Assembly: GCF_020667845.1 (NCBI RefSeq)
Contig: NZ_JAFMPQ010000001.1
Coordinates: 62,001-126,000, forward strand
DNA: 64,000 nt
Direction of reading: 5' to 3'
DNA from: Cognatishimia sp. F0-27
GTDB lineage: Bacteria; Pseudomonadota; Alphaproteobacteria; Rhodobacterales; Rhodobacteraceae
In this document: positions 8,922 through 19,582 of the stretch, in pieces
Layout: every line of letters begins with the position of its first letter
Position numbering within the stretch: the stretch's first letter is position 1
Made by a program: the position numbers and the translations under genes
The notes under the pieces: generated by a model
Databases searched by the model: none
Seen by the model: the letters and a program-made list of their open reading frames with translations, nothing else
Told to the model about the DNA's origin: nothing

Positions 8922-9181
8922 CGCCCTGCGGGCGTTGCGGGCCGTCATCACCACGCGCGGCCCACCGCTCACGCGCCGCACCCATCCAAGGGCCCCTCCC
9001 GACAGGACCAGGGACGCATGCGGAAAGGCGGGAACCGCAGGATCCAACGCTCCATCCAACGCCCTTTGCCCGCGCCCCATGCACGACCGTGGGGCCGGTA
9101 ATCCTGTTTTTGACGGGAGCGGCACTACCGACCGTTCGAGCGCTCTTCCCTGCCCTCGCGATCCGCGATAGGGATAGGCCG

Positions 9182-9847
9182 ATGCGCTGGACCCTGCCAA
9201 ATATCCTGACGATCATTCGTCTGCTCGCCGCTCCCGGCGTGGCCATCATGTTCTTGTATTTTTCGCGTCCGTTCGCGGATTGGCTCGCCCTGTGCCTCTT
9301 TGTTGGCGCCGCCATCACCGATTGGTTCGACGGCCATCTCGCGCGCAGCTGGAAACAGGAAACCAAGCTCGGCGCCATGCTGGACCCGATCGCGGACAAG
9401 GCCATGGTGCTCATCGCCTTGATGGTGATTGTCGGGTATTCCTCCATGTCGCCATGGCTCGTCCTGCCCGCGACGGTCATCGCGTTCAGAGAGGTCTTTG
9501 TATCCGGGCTGCGCGAATTCCTCGGTGACACCGCCGGCACCCTCAAGGTCACGGCGCTCGCCAAATGGAAGACCACGGTTCAGATGATCGCCATCGCCGT
9601 GCTCTTTGCCCAAGGGGTGTTCGAGCATTATTTCGGCATGTCGGTGATCGGCATGGATGCCACCTTGATCGATGCGATCCTTGCCGGCCGCGAAGAAGAC
9701 ATACTGGGCCTGTGGTGGAAATACGAAGGCATGGTCTGGACCGGCTATCTTGGCCTCGGCCTGCTCTGGATTGCAGCGGGCCTGACCCTGATCACAGGAT
9801 GGGATTACCTGCAGAAATCCCTGCCCTATCTCAAGGAAACACGCTGA
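9182..9847 (+). CDS. pgsA: CDP-diacylglycerol--glycerol-3-phosphate 3-phosphatidyltransferase
   Basis: Makes phosphatidylglycerol phosphate from CDP-diacylglycerol and glycerol 3-phosphate in the inner membrane. The 221-residue protein carries the complete CDP-alcohol phosphotransferase signature: Asp47, Asp50-Gly51, Ala54-Arg55, Gly64, Asp68 and Asp72 with canonical spacing. It has about six membrane helices. It starts MRWTLPNILTIIRLLAAPGV, a typical beginning; the frame extends 31 codons upstream without similarity. moaD and moaE follow closely, the usual Rhodobacterales order. The upstream 260-bp gap holds no recognisable gene. Confidence 0.95.
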   Translation: MRWTLPNILTIIRLLAAPGVAIMFLYFSRPFADWLALCLFVGAAITDWFDGHLARSWKQETKLGAMLDPIADKAMVLIALMVIVGYSSMSPWLVLPATVIAFREVFVSGLREFLGDTAGTLKVTALAKWKTTVQMIAIAVLFAQGVFEHYFGMSVIGMDATLIDAILAGREEDILGLWWKYEGMVWTGYLGLGLLWIAAGLTLITGWDYLQKSLPYLKETR

Positions 9848-9883
9848 GCGCCTGCGACGCGCCGCAACAGACGGGAGTCTCTC

Positions 9884-10147
9884 ATGACGGACAGCATGCA
9901 AATGACCGTTTTGTATTTTGCCTGGGTGCGGGAGCGGATCGGCCTTCCCAAGGAACAAATCACAACCTCCGCCGCGACCGTGCGGGCTCTCGTGGAGGAG
10001 CTGCGCGCCCGGGAGGACCGTTATGACGCGGCCTTTGCCGATCTGACCGCGCTGCGGGTGGCGCTCGATCAGGAGTTGACGGATTTTGATGCCCCGCTTG
10101 ACGGGGTGCGCGAGGTGGCCTTCTTCCCTCCCATGACAGGGGGCTGA
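9884..10147 (+). CDS. moaD: Molybdopterin synthase sulfur carrier subunit
   Basis: Small ubiquitin-fold protein whose C-terminal Gly-Gly is thiocarboxylated and donates sulfur to precursor Z in molybdenum cofactor synthesis. The 87-residue protein ends in FFPPMTGG, as required. GGGAG precedes the chosen ATG; a second ATG six codons in (MTVLYFAWVRERIG) is an alternative start. It is 36 bases after pgsA and 4 bases before moaE, so these three genes are probably one operon. Confidence 0.95.
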   Translation: MTDSMQMTVLYFAWVRERIGLPKEQITTSAATVRALVEELRAREDRYDAAFADLTALRVALDQELTDFDAPLDGVREVAFFPPMTGG

Positions 10148-10151
10148 AACA

Positions 10152-10595
10152 ATGCGTATCGTGGTCCAGGAAACGCCGTTCGACTTTGCTGCCGAGGCCG
10201 ATGCGTTCGCCCGGGGGCGCGACGATCTGGGGGCGGTCGTGACCTTCACCGGCGTGGTGCGCGCAGGCGATGGCGGCGACCTGTCCGTGATGGAAATCGA
10301 GCATTATCCGGGCATGACCCAGAAAGCGTTGGAAGAGATTGCCGGTCAGGCCGTCGCACGCTGGAGCCTCGGCGATGCGCTGGTGATCCACCGATACGGG
10401 CGGCTTGCGCCCGGAGAGCGGATCATGATGGTGGCCACCGCCGCCCGGCACCGCAAGGATGCATTCGAAGCCGCCGAATTCCTGATGGACTACCTCAAGT
10501 CGCGCGCGCCCTTCTGGAAGAAGGAATTCGGCGCGCAGGGCGCCTCCTGGGTGGCCGCAAAGGACGAAGACGAAGACGCGTTGACGCGCTGGTGA
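10152..10595 (+). CDS. moaE: Molybdopterin synthase catalytic subunit
   Basis: Large subunit of molybdopterin synthase; with MoaD it inserts two sulfurs into precursor Z to form molybdopterin. The 147 residues contain the family blocks GAVVTFTGVVRAGDGG, LSVMEIEHYPGMTQKALEEI and the active-site region YLKSRAPFWKKE with the conserved lysines. The GGGG just before the moaD stop may serve as its ribosome binding site. It is the last gene of the pgsA-moaD-moaE cluster. Confidence 0.95.
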   Translation: MRIVVQETPFDFAAEADAFARGRDDLGAVVTFTGVVRAGDGGDLSVMEIEHYPGMTQKALEEIAGQAVARWSLGDALVIHRYGRLAPGERIMMVATAARHRKDAFEAAEFLMDYLKSRAPFWKKEFGAQGASWVAAKDEDEDALTRW

Positions 10596-12972
<2,377 letters not shown>

Positions 12973-13013
12973 CACGAGATCGCGGAGCCTGTCGGACCCA
13001 ACACGGCGCCCCT

Positions 13014-13059
13014 GTTTCTTCTGTCTCCAAATACTCCGGGGTCCGGGGCAGCGCCCCGG
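13014..13059 (+). repeat. Dispersed intergenic hairpin element, copy 2
   Basis: GTTTCTTCTGTC then CCAAATACTCCGGGG, followed by a 7-bp perfect stem CCGGGGC with GCCCCGG around loop AGC (13043-13059). It lies between fadH and the PfpI gene. The core GGGGCAGCGCCCC and the CAAATACTCCGGGG box match copy 3 at 36644. Confidence 0.75.
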
Positions 13060-13239
13060 TTCTTCCGAACACCCCATCGCGATGTCTTCGGGCGGAGTCC
13101 GCGCGTCTCCAGATCGCGGCAGGCCCCTTTGTGCCGCGCAGGAATTCGAGATTTCGTGGAACACCCCCGCGCCTGACTCCGTTGGTCCTTCAAGCAGGCG
13201 GGGATGACCCGCCGCCCAACACAAGACGGAGGACATACA

Positions 13240-13800
13240 ATGCCGACGATCGAAAACGCCAAGATCCTGATCATCGCCACCCATGGGTTCGAGCAATCGG
13301 AGCTGGAGTTTCCGCGCGACCAGTTGCGCGCCAAGGGCGCCGACGTGCATGTCGCCACGCTTGACGGCAAGGCCATCAAGGGATGGGAAGGCAGCGACTG
13401 GGGGCGTGACGCCGAGGCCGATCTCAAGATCGCCGATGCAAAGGTTGGCGACTACGACGCGCTCGTGCTTCCCGGCGGTCAGATCAATCCGGACCTGCTC
13501 CGGGTGGACAAGGATGCCATCGCACTGATTAAGGGCTTCTTTGACCACGGGAAAATCATCGCTGCCGTGTGCCATGCCCCATGGCTCTTGATCGAGGCAG
13601 GCATCGTCGAGGGGCGCGAGATGACGTCCTATCACTCGATCAAGACGGATATGATCAACGCCGGCGCCAAATTCGTCGATCAGCCAGTGGCGACCGACCG
13701 CGGTATTGTCACGAGCCGCAACCCCAACGATCTCAAGGACTTCGTGTCCAAGATCGTGGAAGAGGTCGAAGAAGGCACACACGCGCGCAAGGCCGCGTAA
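13240..13800 (+). CDS. DJ-1/PfpI family protein (protease I / deglycase type)
   Basis: A 186-residue protein with the flavodoxin-like DJ-1/PfpI fold. The nucleophile elbow AAVCHAPW contains Cys111 and His112, and the conserved acidic residue is in THGFEQSE (Glu18). The block LVLPGGQINPDLLR is typical of the YhbO/PfpI group. Members have been described as proteases and as glyoxal/methylglyoxal-adduct deglycases; the activity is debated. CGGAGGA precedes the ATG. A strong terminator follows at 13842, so it is probably monocistronic. Confidence 0.9.
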   Translation: MPTIENAKILIIATHGFEQSELEFPRDQLRAKGADVHVATLDGKAIKGWEGSDWGRDAEADLKIADAKVGDYDALVLPGGQINPDLLRVDKDAIALIKGFFDHGKIIAAVCHAPWLLIEAGIVEGREMTSYHSIKTDMINAGAKFVDQPVATDRGIVTSRNPNDLKDFVSKIVEEVEEGTHARKAA

Positions 13801-13841
13801 GCGCCATCGGGCGCAGAGTGTCCATCTATCGCGTCAGATCT

Positions 13842-13872
13842 GCGCCGCCCCCTCCGGGGCGGCGCTTTTTTT
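13842..13872 (+). terminator. Rho-independent terminator after the PfpI gene
   Basis: A perfect 10-bp stem (GCGCCGCCCC with GGGGCGGCGC), a 4-base loop and seven T residues (13866-13872). Confidence 0.92.
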
Positions 13873-13918
13873 GGCGGCCGGGTCCGTCACACGCAAACCG
13901 ATCCGGTGACCGTCTCGA

Positions 13919-14368
13919 TCACTCGACCGTGATGGTAATCTGCTCGGACACGATCGGCGGGTCATGCGGAACGTGGAACGCATCTCCGAGAACAAGCTGC
14001 AGCGTGTGCTGGCCCGGCCCGAGATCGAGCATCACTTCGGTCTGGCCACCACCAAAATGCCTGTGCATGTCATCGGCAGGCAGACCGTCTGACATGGCTT
14101 CCTCATCGCCATCCATTTCGCCAAAGGGCGCCCGGTTCACGAGGATATGGTGGTGGCCGGTGTTTTCCTTCTCGGTGCCTGCGGGTGCGACCCCCATTCC
14201 CGAAAGACCAAAATTCACCATCACGGGCGCGGAGACCGTCTGGCCGTCTTCCAACCCGATGAAATAGACCATGGCCCCTTCAGGGGCCGGCGTGCGGTGG
14301 CCTTCAGCGAGAACCGGCACCGCCAGGGCGCTCAAGAGCGCCGCCGTCATTGCACTTCGAAAAATCAT
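13919..14368 (-). CDS. DUF4399 domain secreted protein
   Basis: A 149-residue protein with a Sec signal peptide (about MIFRSAMTAALLSALAVPVLA, cut before EGHR). The mature part matches the DUF4399 pattern: VYFIGLEDGQTVSAPVMVNFGLSGMGVAPAG near the start, then GHHHILVN, and LGPGQHTLQLVLGDAFHVPHDPP near the end. Several histidines (HHH, MHRHF) suggest metal contact but no function is known. The start is set by a strong minus-strand GGGAGGAAG. It is divergent from the deacetylase gene and its 3' end faces the PfpI terminator. Confidence 0.82.
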   Translation of the reverse strand: MIFRSAMTAALLSALAVPVLAEGHRTPAPEGAMVYFIGLEDGQTVSAPVMVNFGLSGMGVAPAGTEKENTGHHHILVNRAPFGEMDGDEEAMSDGLPADDMHRHFGGGQTEVMLDLGPGQHTLQLVLGDAFHVPHDPPIVSEQITITVE

Positions 14369-14607
14369 GTCTTCCTCCCAGAAACTGCGCCCTGCAAAGC
14401 CTGACGCAATAGAAAGGATAACACGTAAAGCCTGTCTGCCCAGTTCAAGCGAGCGGATTATGCATGAGCCTGCAAGCGGGCCGTATGGAAAAGGCGCCAA
14501 TCCTGACGGCTTGCGGCACCATGGGCGGGCGCCGCTTGACTTGTCAAACCACAGCCGAAAGGCTGATGCGGCCGGACATTGAATACCGCCAGCAAAGGTC
14601 GTGCCAG

Positions 14608-15480
14608 ATGAAACTTGCCTTCACCATGGACGACCTTCCACTTTGGCCGCAGTCCTATCCGCCCACAGGCTATTGTGCGGCGGGTATCGTCCGGTCCATC
14701 CGCGAGGCGCTCGCCACGCACGGGATTTCGGGCGTTTACGCGTTCTGCAACAGCTGGCCGCTGGCCGAACACCCGGACTGCGCCGCAATCCTTGAGGACT
14801 GGGTCAATGACGGGCATCACGTTGCCAATCACACCCATGCCCACCGCCAATTGCCCGACGTGACGGCAGACGCCTTCATAGCGGATATCGCCGAGGCCGA
14901 ACGCCTGCTCGCACCGTGGCTGACGCGCGCGCCGATGCGCCTTTTCCGGCATCCGCTCTGCCACTGGGGCGAGACGCAAGACAAGCTGGATCGGGTCAAT
15001 GCCTATCTTGAGGCGGAGCGTTGGATCCCTGTCGATGTCACATCCTGGACCTATGAATGGGCATGGAACCGGGCCTATCTGCGCGCGACGGAAGCCGGCG
15101 ACACAAGGGCCAGAGAATTTGTCATCGAGAGTTTTCTCGATTTCGCCGTCGCCCAGCACCGTCATGACCATGCGGCTGCACAAGCGTGGTTTGGCGAAGA
15201 AATCGTCGGCATTGCCCTTGGTCACAACGTGGCGTTCTTTGCCGATGTCGCATCGGACTATTTCGGAAAACTGATCGAGGCCGGCGTAACATTTGTGCCC
15301 TTGTCAGAGGCTCTGCGCCCGCCGGTTCAACCCGCCGTGGGGTCCGTGGTCTCGGACCGGTTTCTGGTGTTGCAGCAGAAACTGGCCGCAGCCGCAGGCG
15401 CACCAACGGCCCAAATCGCGCCGGAGCATCAGGACACCTACGCGCGGATTGTCCAAATGGCGCAAGGGGACAGGCGATAG
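14608..15480 (+). CDS. Polysaccharide deacetylase (NodB-fold) family protein
   Basis: A 290-residue cytoplasmic-looking protein with the NodB homology motifs: the TMDD box (Asp8, Asp9), the metal-binding H-x3-H in NHTHAH (His75, His79) and RHPLCHWG. Carbohydrate esterase family 4 enzymes remove N- or O-acetyl groups from sugars such as peptidoglycan or chitin oligomers. Lack of a signal peptide fits an intracellular or non-classical substrate. The start is the ATG after AAAGG that begins directly with the catalytic strand; longer upstream frames are not family-like. A LysR gene follows 213 bases downstream. Confidence 0.85.
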   Translation: MKLAFTMDDLPLWPQSYPPTGYCAAGIVRSIREALATHGISGVYAFCNSWPLAEHPDCAAILEDWVNDGHHVANHTHAHRQLPDVTADAFIADIAEAERLLAPWLTRAPMRLFRHPLCHWGETQDKLDRVNAYLEAERWIPVDVTSWTYEWAWNRAYLRATEAGDTRAREFVIESFLDFAVAQHRHDHAAAQAWFGEEIVGIALGHNVAFFADVASDYFGKLIEAGVTFVPLSEALRPPVQPAVGSVVSDRFLVLQQKLAAAAGAPTAQIAPEHQDTYARIVQMAQGDRR

Positions 15481-15693
15481 GTCTTGCCCCGCGGGGAATG
15501 CGTCTCCCGCCTTTAGGTCGGGTCTTGGCTCTTGCGCATCCGGAAATTCTGTCAGGACCGGTTTTCCGACCTGCGCTGTTTCCAGCCCGCAAACAGCGCG
15601 GGTTGATTTCTCGCAATTGTCCTCTCCCTGCCCGATTTGCGCCGTGATTGCGCGCGATATCCAATGCCAAGTAATGACTTGCAGGAGATGCAG

Positions 15694-16599
15694 ATGGACC
15701 GCCTGACCGAAATGGAAGCTTTTGCCACCGTGGTGGACCAAGGCGGGTTTACCGATGCAGCCAAGAAGATGGGGATCTCCAAATCAGCGGTTTCCAAACA
15801 TGTGTCATCGCTCGAAGCGCGCCTTGGTGCACGGTTGCTCAACCGAACGACGCGACGCGTCTCACCCACGGAAATCGGTCTTGCCTATTACGATCGCGCC
15901 CGGCGCGTGCTCAACGATGCCGGCGAAGCCGACGCGCTTGTAACCTCGATGCAATCAGCGCCCTCAGGCCTGTTGCGGATTTCGGTCGCGACGGATTTCG
16001 GCGTCAATCATCTCAGCCCCGTTCTGGGCGATTTCCTTGCGGAGTTCTCGGACATCACGGTCAATATGGTGCTCAACAACCGCTATGTGGAATTGATTTC
16101 CGAAGGGTTCGACATGGCGATCCGCATCGGTGAGCTGGAAGACAGCACCCTGCGCGCCCGCAAGCTGACCGAGACCACCAAGCGGATGATCGCGGCCCCG
16201 AGCTATTTCGAACAATACGGCAGACCCGCGCGGATCGACGATCTGAACGAACACAAGCTGCTGCATTATTCCAACCAGGCTTCCGGCAATGTCTGGAAGC
16301 TGACCGCACCGTCCGGTGAAAAGCGGCAGGTCCGCACTGCAGGATGGCTTTCCGTGAATGACGGGCAGTCGCTTCTGAACGCCTGCATTGCCGGGCTGGG
16401 TATCGCGTATTTGCCCTCGTATCTTTATCACGAAGCCATGGAGGCCGGGTTGGTCGAAGATGCGATCCCCGACCTTCCCGTAGAGACGCAAGGCATCTAT
16501 GCGGTCTACCCGCCGGGCCGGTTCACACAGCCCAAGGTGCGCGCCTTCATCGATTTCCTTGTGCATTCCTTTGCCGAAAAAGGCCCGCACAGCTGGTAA
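15694..16599 (+). CDS. LysR-family transcriptional regulator
   Basis: A 301-residue LysR protein with the N-terminal winged helix (MDRLTEMEAFATVVDQGGFTDAAKKMGISKSAVSKHVSSLE, residues 1-41 read in parts). A substrate-binding domain follows (GLLRISVATDFG, LISEGFDMAIRIGELEDSTLRARKL). This subtype is close to the DsdC/YafC-like group that often regulates an adjacent oxidoreductase, but no divergent partner exists here. GCAGGAG lies seven bases before the ATG; another ATG two codons upstream is too close to it. A strong terminator follows. Confidence 0.9.
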   Translation: MDRLTEMEAFATVVDQGGFTDAAKKMGISKSAVSKHVSSLEARLGARLLNRTTRRVSPTEIGLAYYDRARRVLNDAGEADALVTSMQSAPSGLLRISVATDFGVNHLSPVLGDFLAEFSDITVNMVLNNRYVELISEGFDMAIRIGELEDSTLRARKLTETTKRMIAAPSYFEQYGRPARIDDLNEHKLLHYSNQASGNVWKLTAPSGEKRQVRTAGWLSVNDGQSLLNACIAGLGIAYLPSYLYHEAMEAGLVEDAIPDLPVETQGIYAVYPPGRFTQPKVRAFIDFLVHSFAEKGPHSW

Positions 16600-16634
16600 G
16601 ACATCCCTCTGCCGTTCTTGTGGCACATCTTGCA

Positions 16635-16665
16635 CGCTCCGGATCGTGGATCCGGAGCGCTTTTT
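16635..16665 (+). terminator. Rho-independent terminator after the LysR gene
   Basis: A perfect 11-bp stem (CGCTCCGGATC with GATCCGGAGCG), a 3-base loop and five T residues. The remaining 234 bases up to the next gene show no further gene. Confidence 0.9.
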
Positions 16666-16899
16666 GTTGATCGCCAAACACACCGAACACGCCCGTCAAA
16701 CGCGGCGCCCCCGTGTCACCGGCGGATTGAGTATTTCCGGACAGAAGAAACCGGAAGCGCGCCCTGTCTGCACCTCGCGCGCGATTGGGTCTTCCCGGCG
16801 GGTTTTGCCTCACACCCGATCCTGTGCTATGCTGAACGTGCTGCGCCAATTTCGGGCGCTCAACGACAGCATATTTTTTATCAGCATTGGAGACCGGCC

Positions 16900-18597
16900 A
16901 TGAGATTTTTCAGGCCCCCATTCTTGCATTGTTTTTCGCTTGCCTGTGCGGTCCTTTTGACCGCCCCTCACGCAAAGGCAGATGACAACAACCCCATCGG
17001 CGAAGAGATCATCATCGACGGTCATTCAGACTGGTGCACCGGTATCGGGCAGGATGTGATCCCGCGCCAGGACGGGTCGAATGCTTGCGCCTGCGGCGCG
17101 GGTTGGGACGAAATCGAGCCAGAAAACGAAAATGGTGAGCCGACCTGCGGCTATGACTTCTCCAATGACGATCCCATTGACGGCACGCCCGGGGACGATG
17201 GCGGCCCACCGCCGGGCGGTGGACAAGGCGATGGCGGTGAAGATGCGCCAGAGCCACCAACGCTGGCGCAATGCGCCGCCGTCAACAAGGAATGCCTGCG
17301 ACGCGCCAATACGCTGACCACCAACTGCCGTGCCAATCGGCAGGCGTTTTACAACCGCGAGTTGGCCAACGGCAAGGCCTGCCACGGGCAAACGCTGGAA
17401 ACGCTGCTGGAGGGTTTCCGTTATCGGGTCCTTTGGTCGACCTGGGCCTGCACGCCCGAGGATTTTTTCGACGTCACGCATGCATATACCGACAATTGCC
17501 GCAAGCAAGCGCGGATCCGCGGGATGGGCCGCTGCATGCACGGTGTTTCCGGTGTGTCTTCCTCCACGAGCAGTGGGTTTTCAGAAACACGCAACTTCGA
17601 GACGCCCATAATCTCGGGCGGCGTTACGGTGACGGCAGGGCGGTCGATCACGGTCTCGACCCCTGCAGGCGTGGGCGCGGAGGTCGCCTGCAAGGCTTAT
17701 GGCACTCAAGCGGCCGATTACTGCGCCATCACATTGACCAATTGCAATGCCGAGGCCGAGGGCAGCGGTACAGGGGCGGATCCCGCCTTGCAGCCTCTTA
17801 TCCGGGACTATGGCCACGCGCGTCCCTTGTTCGCGGCAGAGGGCACCATTGTCGTATCAGAGGACAGCGGCGCTCGAAGACCCGCTCAACCGGACGCTCT
17901 GGGCATTGGGCATGAGGGGATGCGCGCGGAGATGTTTGCCGGGGACGGTTTGGCGGATAGCGGTATCCGCGAGCCGGCGTCGCTGATCGAACGCCCTCGC
18001 GAGATGCAGACAGAAGCGGGCGCGACGCTGGGCCTTGCACCTCCCAGCCTGGTCGAGCGGCTCTCGGAGCGTTTGGATCACGAGCGGCTTGGCCTAGACG
18101 GCGGGCTGCGCCCGGAACAAGGGCGGAGCGGTTGGCGACCGGCAGCGCAGGGAGCGCTCGAAATCGCCCCGCTCTACCTTTTGCGCTTGCGGATGATGGC
18201 GCGCTGGAGCGATTTCATGCGCCGCCATGCCCTGTCAGATGAAGAGCAAACGGCCATCGAAACGCTGATGATCGCGCAACAGCACCGCATTGCCGAACGC
18301 GACAACCGCCTTGCGCGGATCGATCTGGCCACCAGCTGGGTGGACATGCGGACGGGCACGGTCGGCGCGCCGCAACTCGAAGAGATCCGCGATGCCTTTT
18401 TCCGCGAGGGCGGCGTTTGGATCGGCTACGCCCGGGCGCAATCGGTCATGTGGGACACGCTGCCCACGCTCATCGGGGACGCACAGGCCGCTGACTTCTT
18501 TGACACGGTCTGGCCCGGCGCGCTCTATTTTGCCTATGCAAGGCCATTTCACGACGCCAATGACGGCACGCTTCTCGCCAATCCCTTCGGCGAGTAG
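16900..18597 (+). CDS. Secreted cysteine-rich protein of unknown function
   Basis: A 565-residue protein with a clear signal peptide (positively charged MRFFR, hydrophobic core, predicted cut after AHAKA). The mature N-terminal half contains 14 cysteines, many in short spacing (DWC, ACAC, KEC, TNC, KAC, DNC, GRC, YC, TNC). An Asp/Gly/Pro-rich linker with DDGGPPPGGGQGDGG runs between about residues 85 and 115. The C-terminal half (from about residue 290) has no cysteine and looks helical, with EEQTAIETLMIAQQHRIAERDNR near its middle. I do not recognise any family. The even cysteine number and export suggest disulfide bonding in the periplasm or outside. GGAG precedes the ATG. The stop is four bases from the convergent dddL stop. 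Confidence 0.75.
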   Translation: MRFFRPPFLHCFSLACAVLLTAPHAKADDNNPIGEEIIIDGHSDWCTGIGQDVIPRQDGSNACACGAGWDEIEPENENGEPTCGYDFSNDDPIDGTPGDDGGPPPGGGQGDGGEDAPEPPTLAQCAAVNKECLRRANTLTTNCRANRQAFYNRELANGKACHGQTLETLLEGFRYRVLWSTWACTPEDFFDVTHAYTDNCRKQARIRGMGRCMHGVSGVSSSTSSGFSETRNFETPIISGGVTVTAGRSITVSTPAGVGAEVACKAYGTQAADYCAITLTNCNAEAEGSGTGADPALQPLIRDYGHARPLFAAEGTIVVSEDSGARRPAQPDALGIGHEGMRAEMFAGDGLADSGIREPASLIERPREMQTEAGATLGLAPPSLVERLSERLDHERLGLDGGLRPEQGRSGWRPAAQGALEIAPLYLLRLRMMARWSDFMRRHALSDEEQTAIETLMIAQQHRIAERDNRLARIDLATSWVDMRTGTVGAPQLEEIRDAFFREGGVWIGYARAQSVMWDTLPTLIGDAQAADFFDTVWPGALYFAYARPFHDANDGTLLANPFGE

Positions 18598-18601
18598 GCG
18601 A

Positions 18602-19321
18602 TCACGCGGGCGGGCGGCTTGTGCTGCCGCGCCGCCCGGACCGCAAGGTCATCCCCGGCGCTGCGAGTCGGTCTTCCGGTCCCGTCCAGGCATAAGCCAA
18701 CAAGCAGGGATCCCGATCACCGGTCGTGATCCGATGCTCGTCGCCGGACCGGTTCAAGATGAGGGATCCCGGCGCGTAGACGGCGGCGTTGTTTTCCGAC
18801 CATGCGCCGGAAATGGAGACGTAGCTCTCTTCGATCTCGGTATGGGCATGCTGCGGATAGGTGGTGTTGGGGGCAAAGAGCACAAAGCCAAGGATCAGCC
18901 TGTCGCACTGAATTGGCCCCTTGGGTCCGAGGATTTCACAATAGGCATATTTGCGGGCCAGCGCCTTGGGCATCTTCTCGTACCCGTATTCCCAATGCAG
19001 CACATCGCGAACCTCGCGCAGCGCGCGCGCCATGCCCTGCATCGCCGCACGTTCGCCAAGATCCAGCGCGCGGGGGAAATGGGCCGTGACCGGCTTGCTC
19101 TGGGCCTCGCGATGCAAGATCGGCGGGTTGTCGGCCATCGTCGCGGACAGTCGGTCGCGCACCCGTTTGCGGTGCGCGCGGATCAGCGCGCTGCCACCGG
19201 CGGAGCCGTACCGGTACAACGTGTCGAATTCCTGAAGCAGATAGACCCAGTCCGGGCAATCGCGCAGCCGCAGCTCGGGCTCGGGATCAGGCATTGCTTC
19301 GGCAATCGACAGATCGGACAT
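18602..19321 (-). CDS. dddL: DMSP lyase, DddL-type cupin
   Basis: Cleaves dimethylsulfoniopropionate to dimethyl sulfide and acrylate. The 239-residue protein matches what I recall of the DddL family. It has LYRYGSAGGS near residue 40 and KPVTAHF at 76-82. The metal-binding cupin stretch YPQHAHTEIEESY carries His158, His160, Glu164 and Tyr167, with a downstream His196 in GDEHRITT. No signal peptide is present, as expected for a cytoplasmic lyase. The ATG was chosen because the conserved region begins soon after it; the longer frame upstream is not family-like. It appears to be a single gene, convergent with the Cys-rich gene. No other ddd or dmd genes are in the window. DddQ/DddW are related cupins, but the N-terminal blocks favour DddL. 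Confidence 0.78.
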   Translation of the reverse strand: MSDLSIAEAMPDPEPELRLRDCPDWVYLLQEFDTLYRYGSAGGSALIRAHRKRVRDRLSATMADNPPILHREAQSKPVTAHFPRALDLGERAAMQGMARALREVRDVLHWEYGYEKMPKALARKYAYCEILGPKGPIQCDRLILGFVLFAPNTTYPQHAHTEIEESYVSISGAWSENNAAVYAPGSLILNRSGDEHRITTGDRDPCLLAYAWTGPEDRLAAPGMTLRSGRRGSTSRPPA

Positions 19322-19582
19322 GGCAGGGCTCTTTGAACTCGGTGTCAGGCTGGGCGGAACGCGGAGCGCGCCGATCTCTACGACGCAAGGGCGCATGTAT
19401 AGGCGGCCGCAAAGCGAGCAAGCCCAAAACCGACCTTTCATGGTCGTTTGACACCGTTGCAGCAAAGAAACCGTCTTCCGGCCTGCGATCTTGGGCGTTT
19501 GCAAGGCTCTGCGCCCCAACAACGCGCATCGGCCCGATGGCACCGAAGCGAAAGAATGCCCCGGGAAGAGACGCGCAGCGCG

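Noticed and set aside
8922-9181. 260-bp gap before pgsA examined for a tRNA or small RNA
   Set aside because: No cloverleaf, no T-arm consensus and only a weak 6-bp hairpin right after recO.
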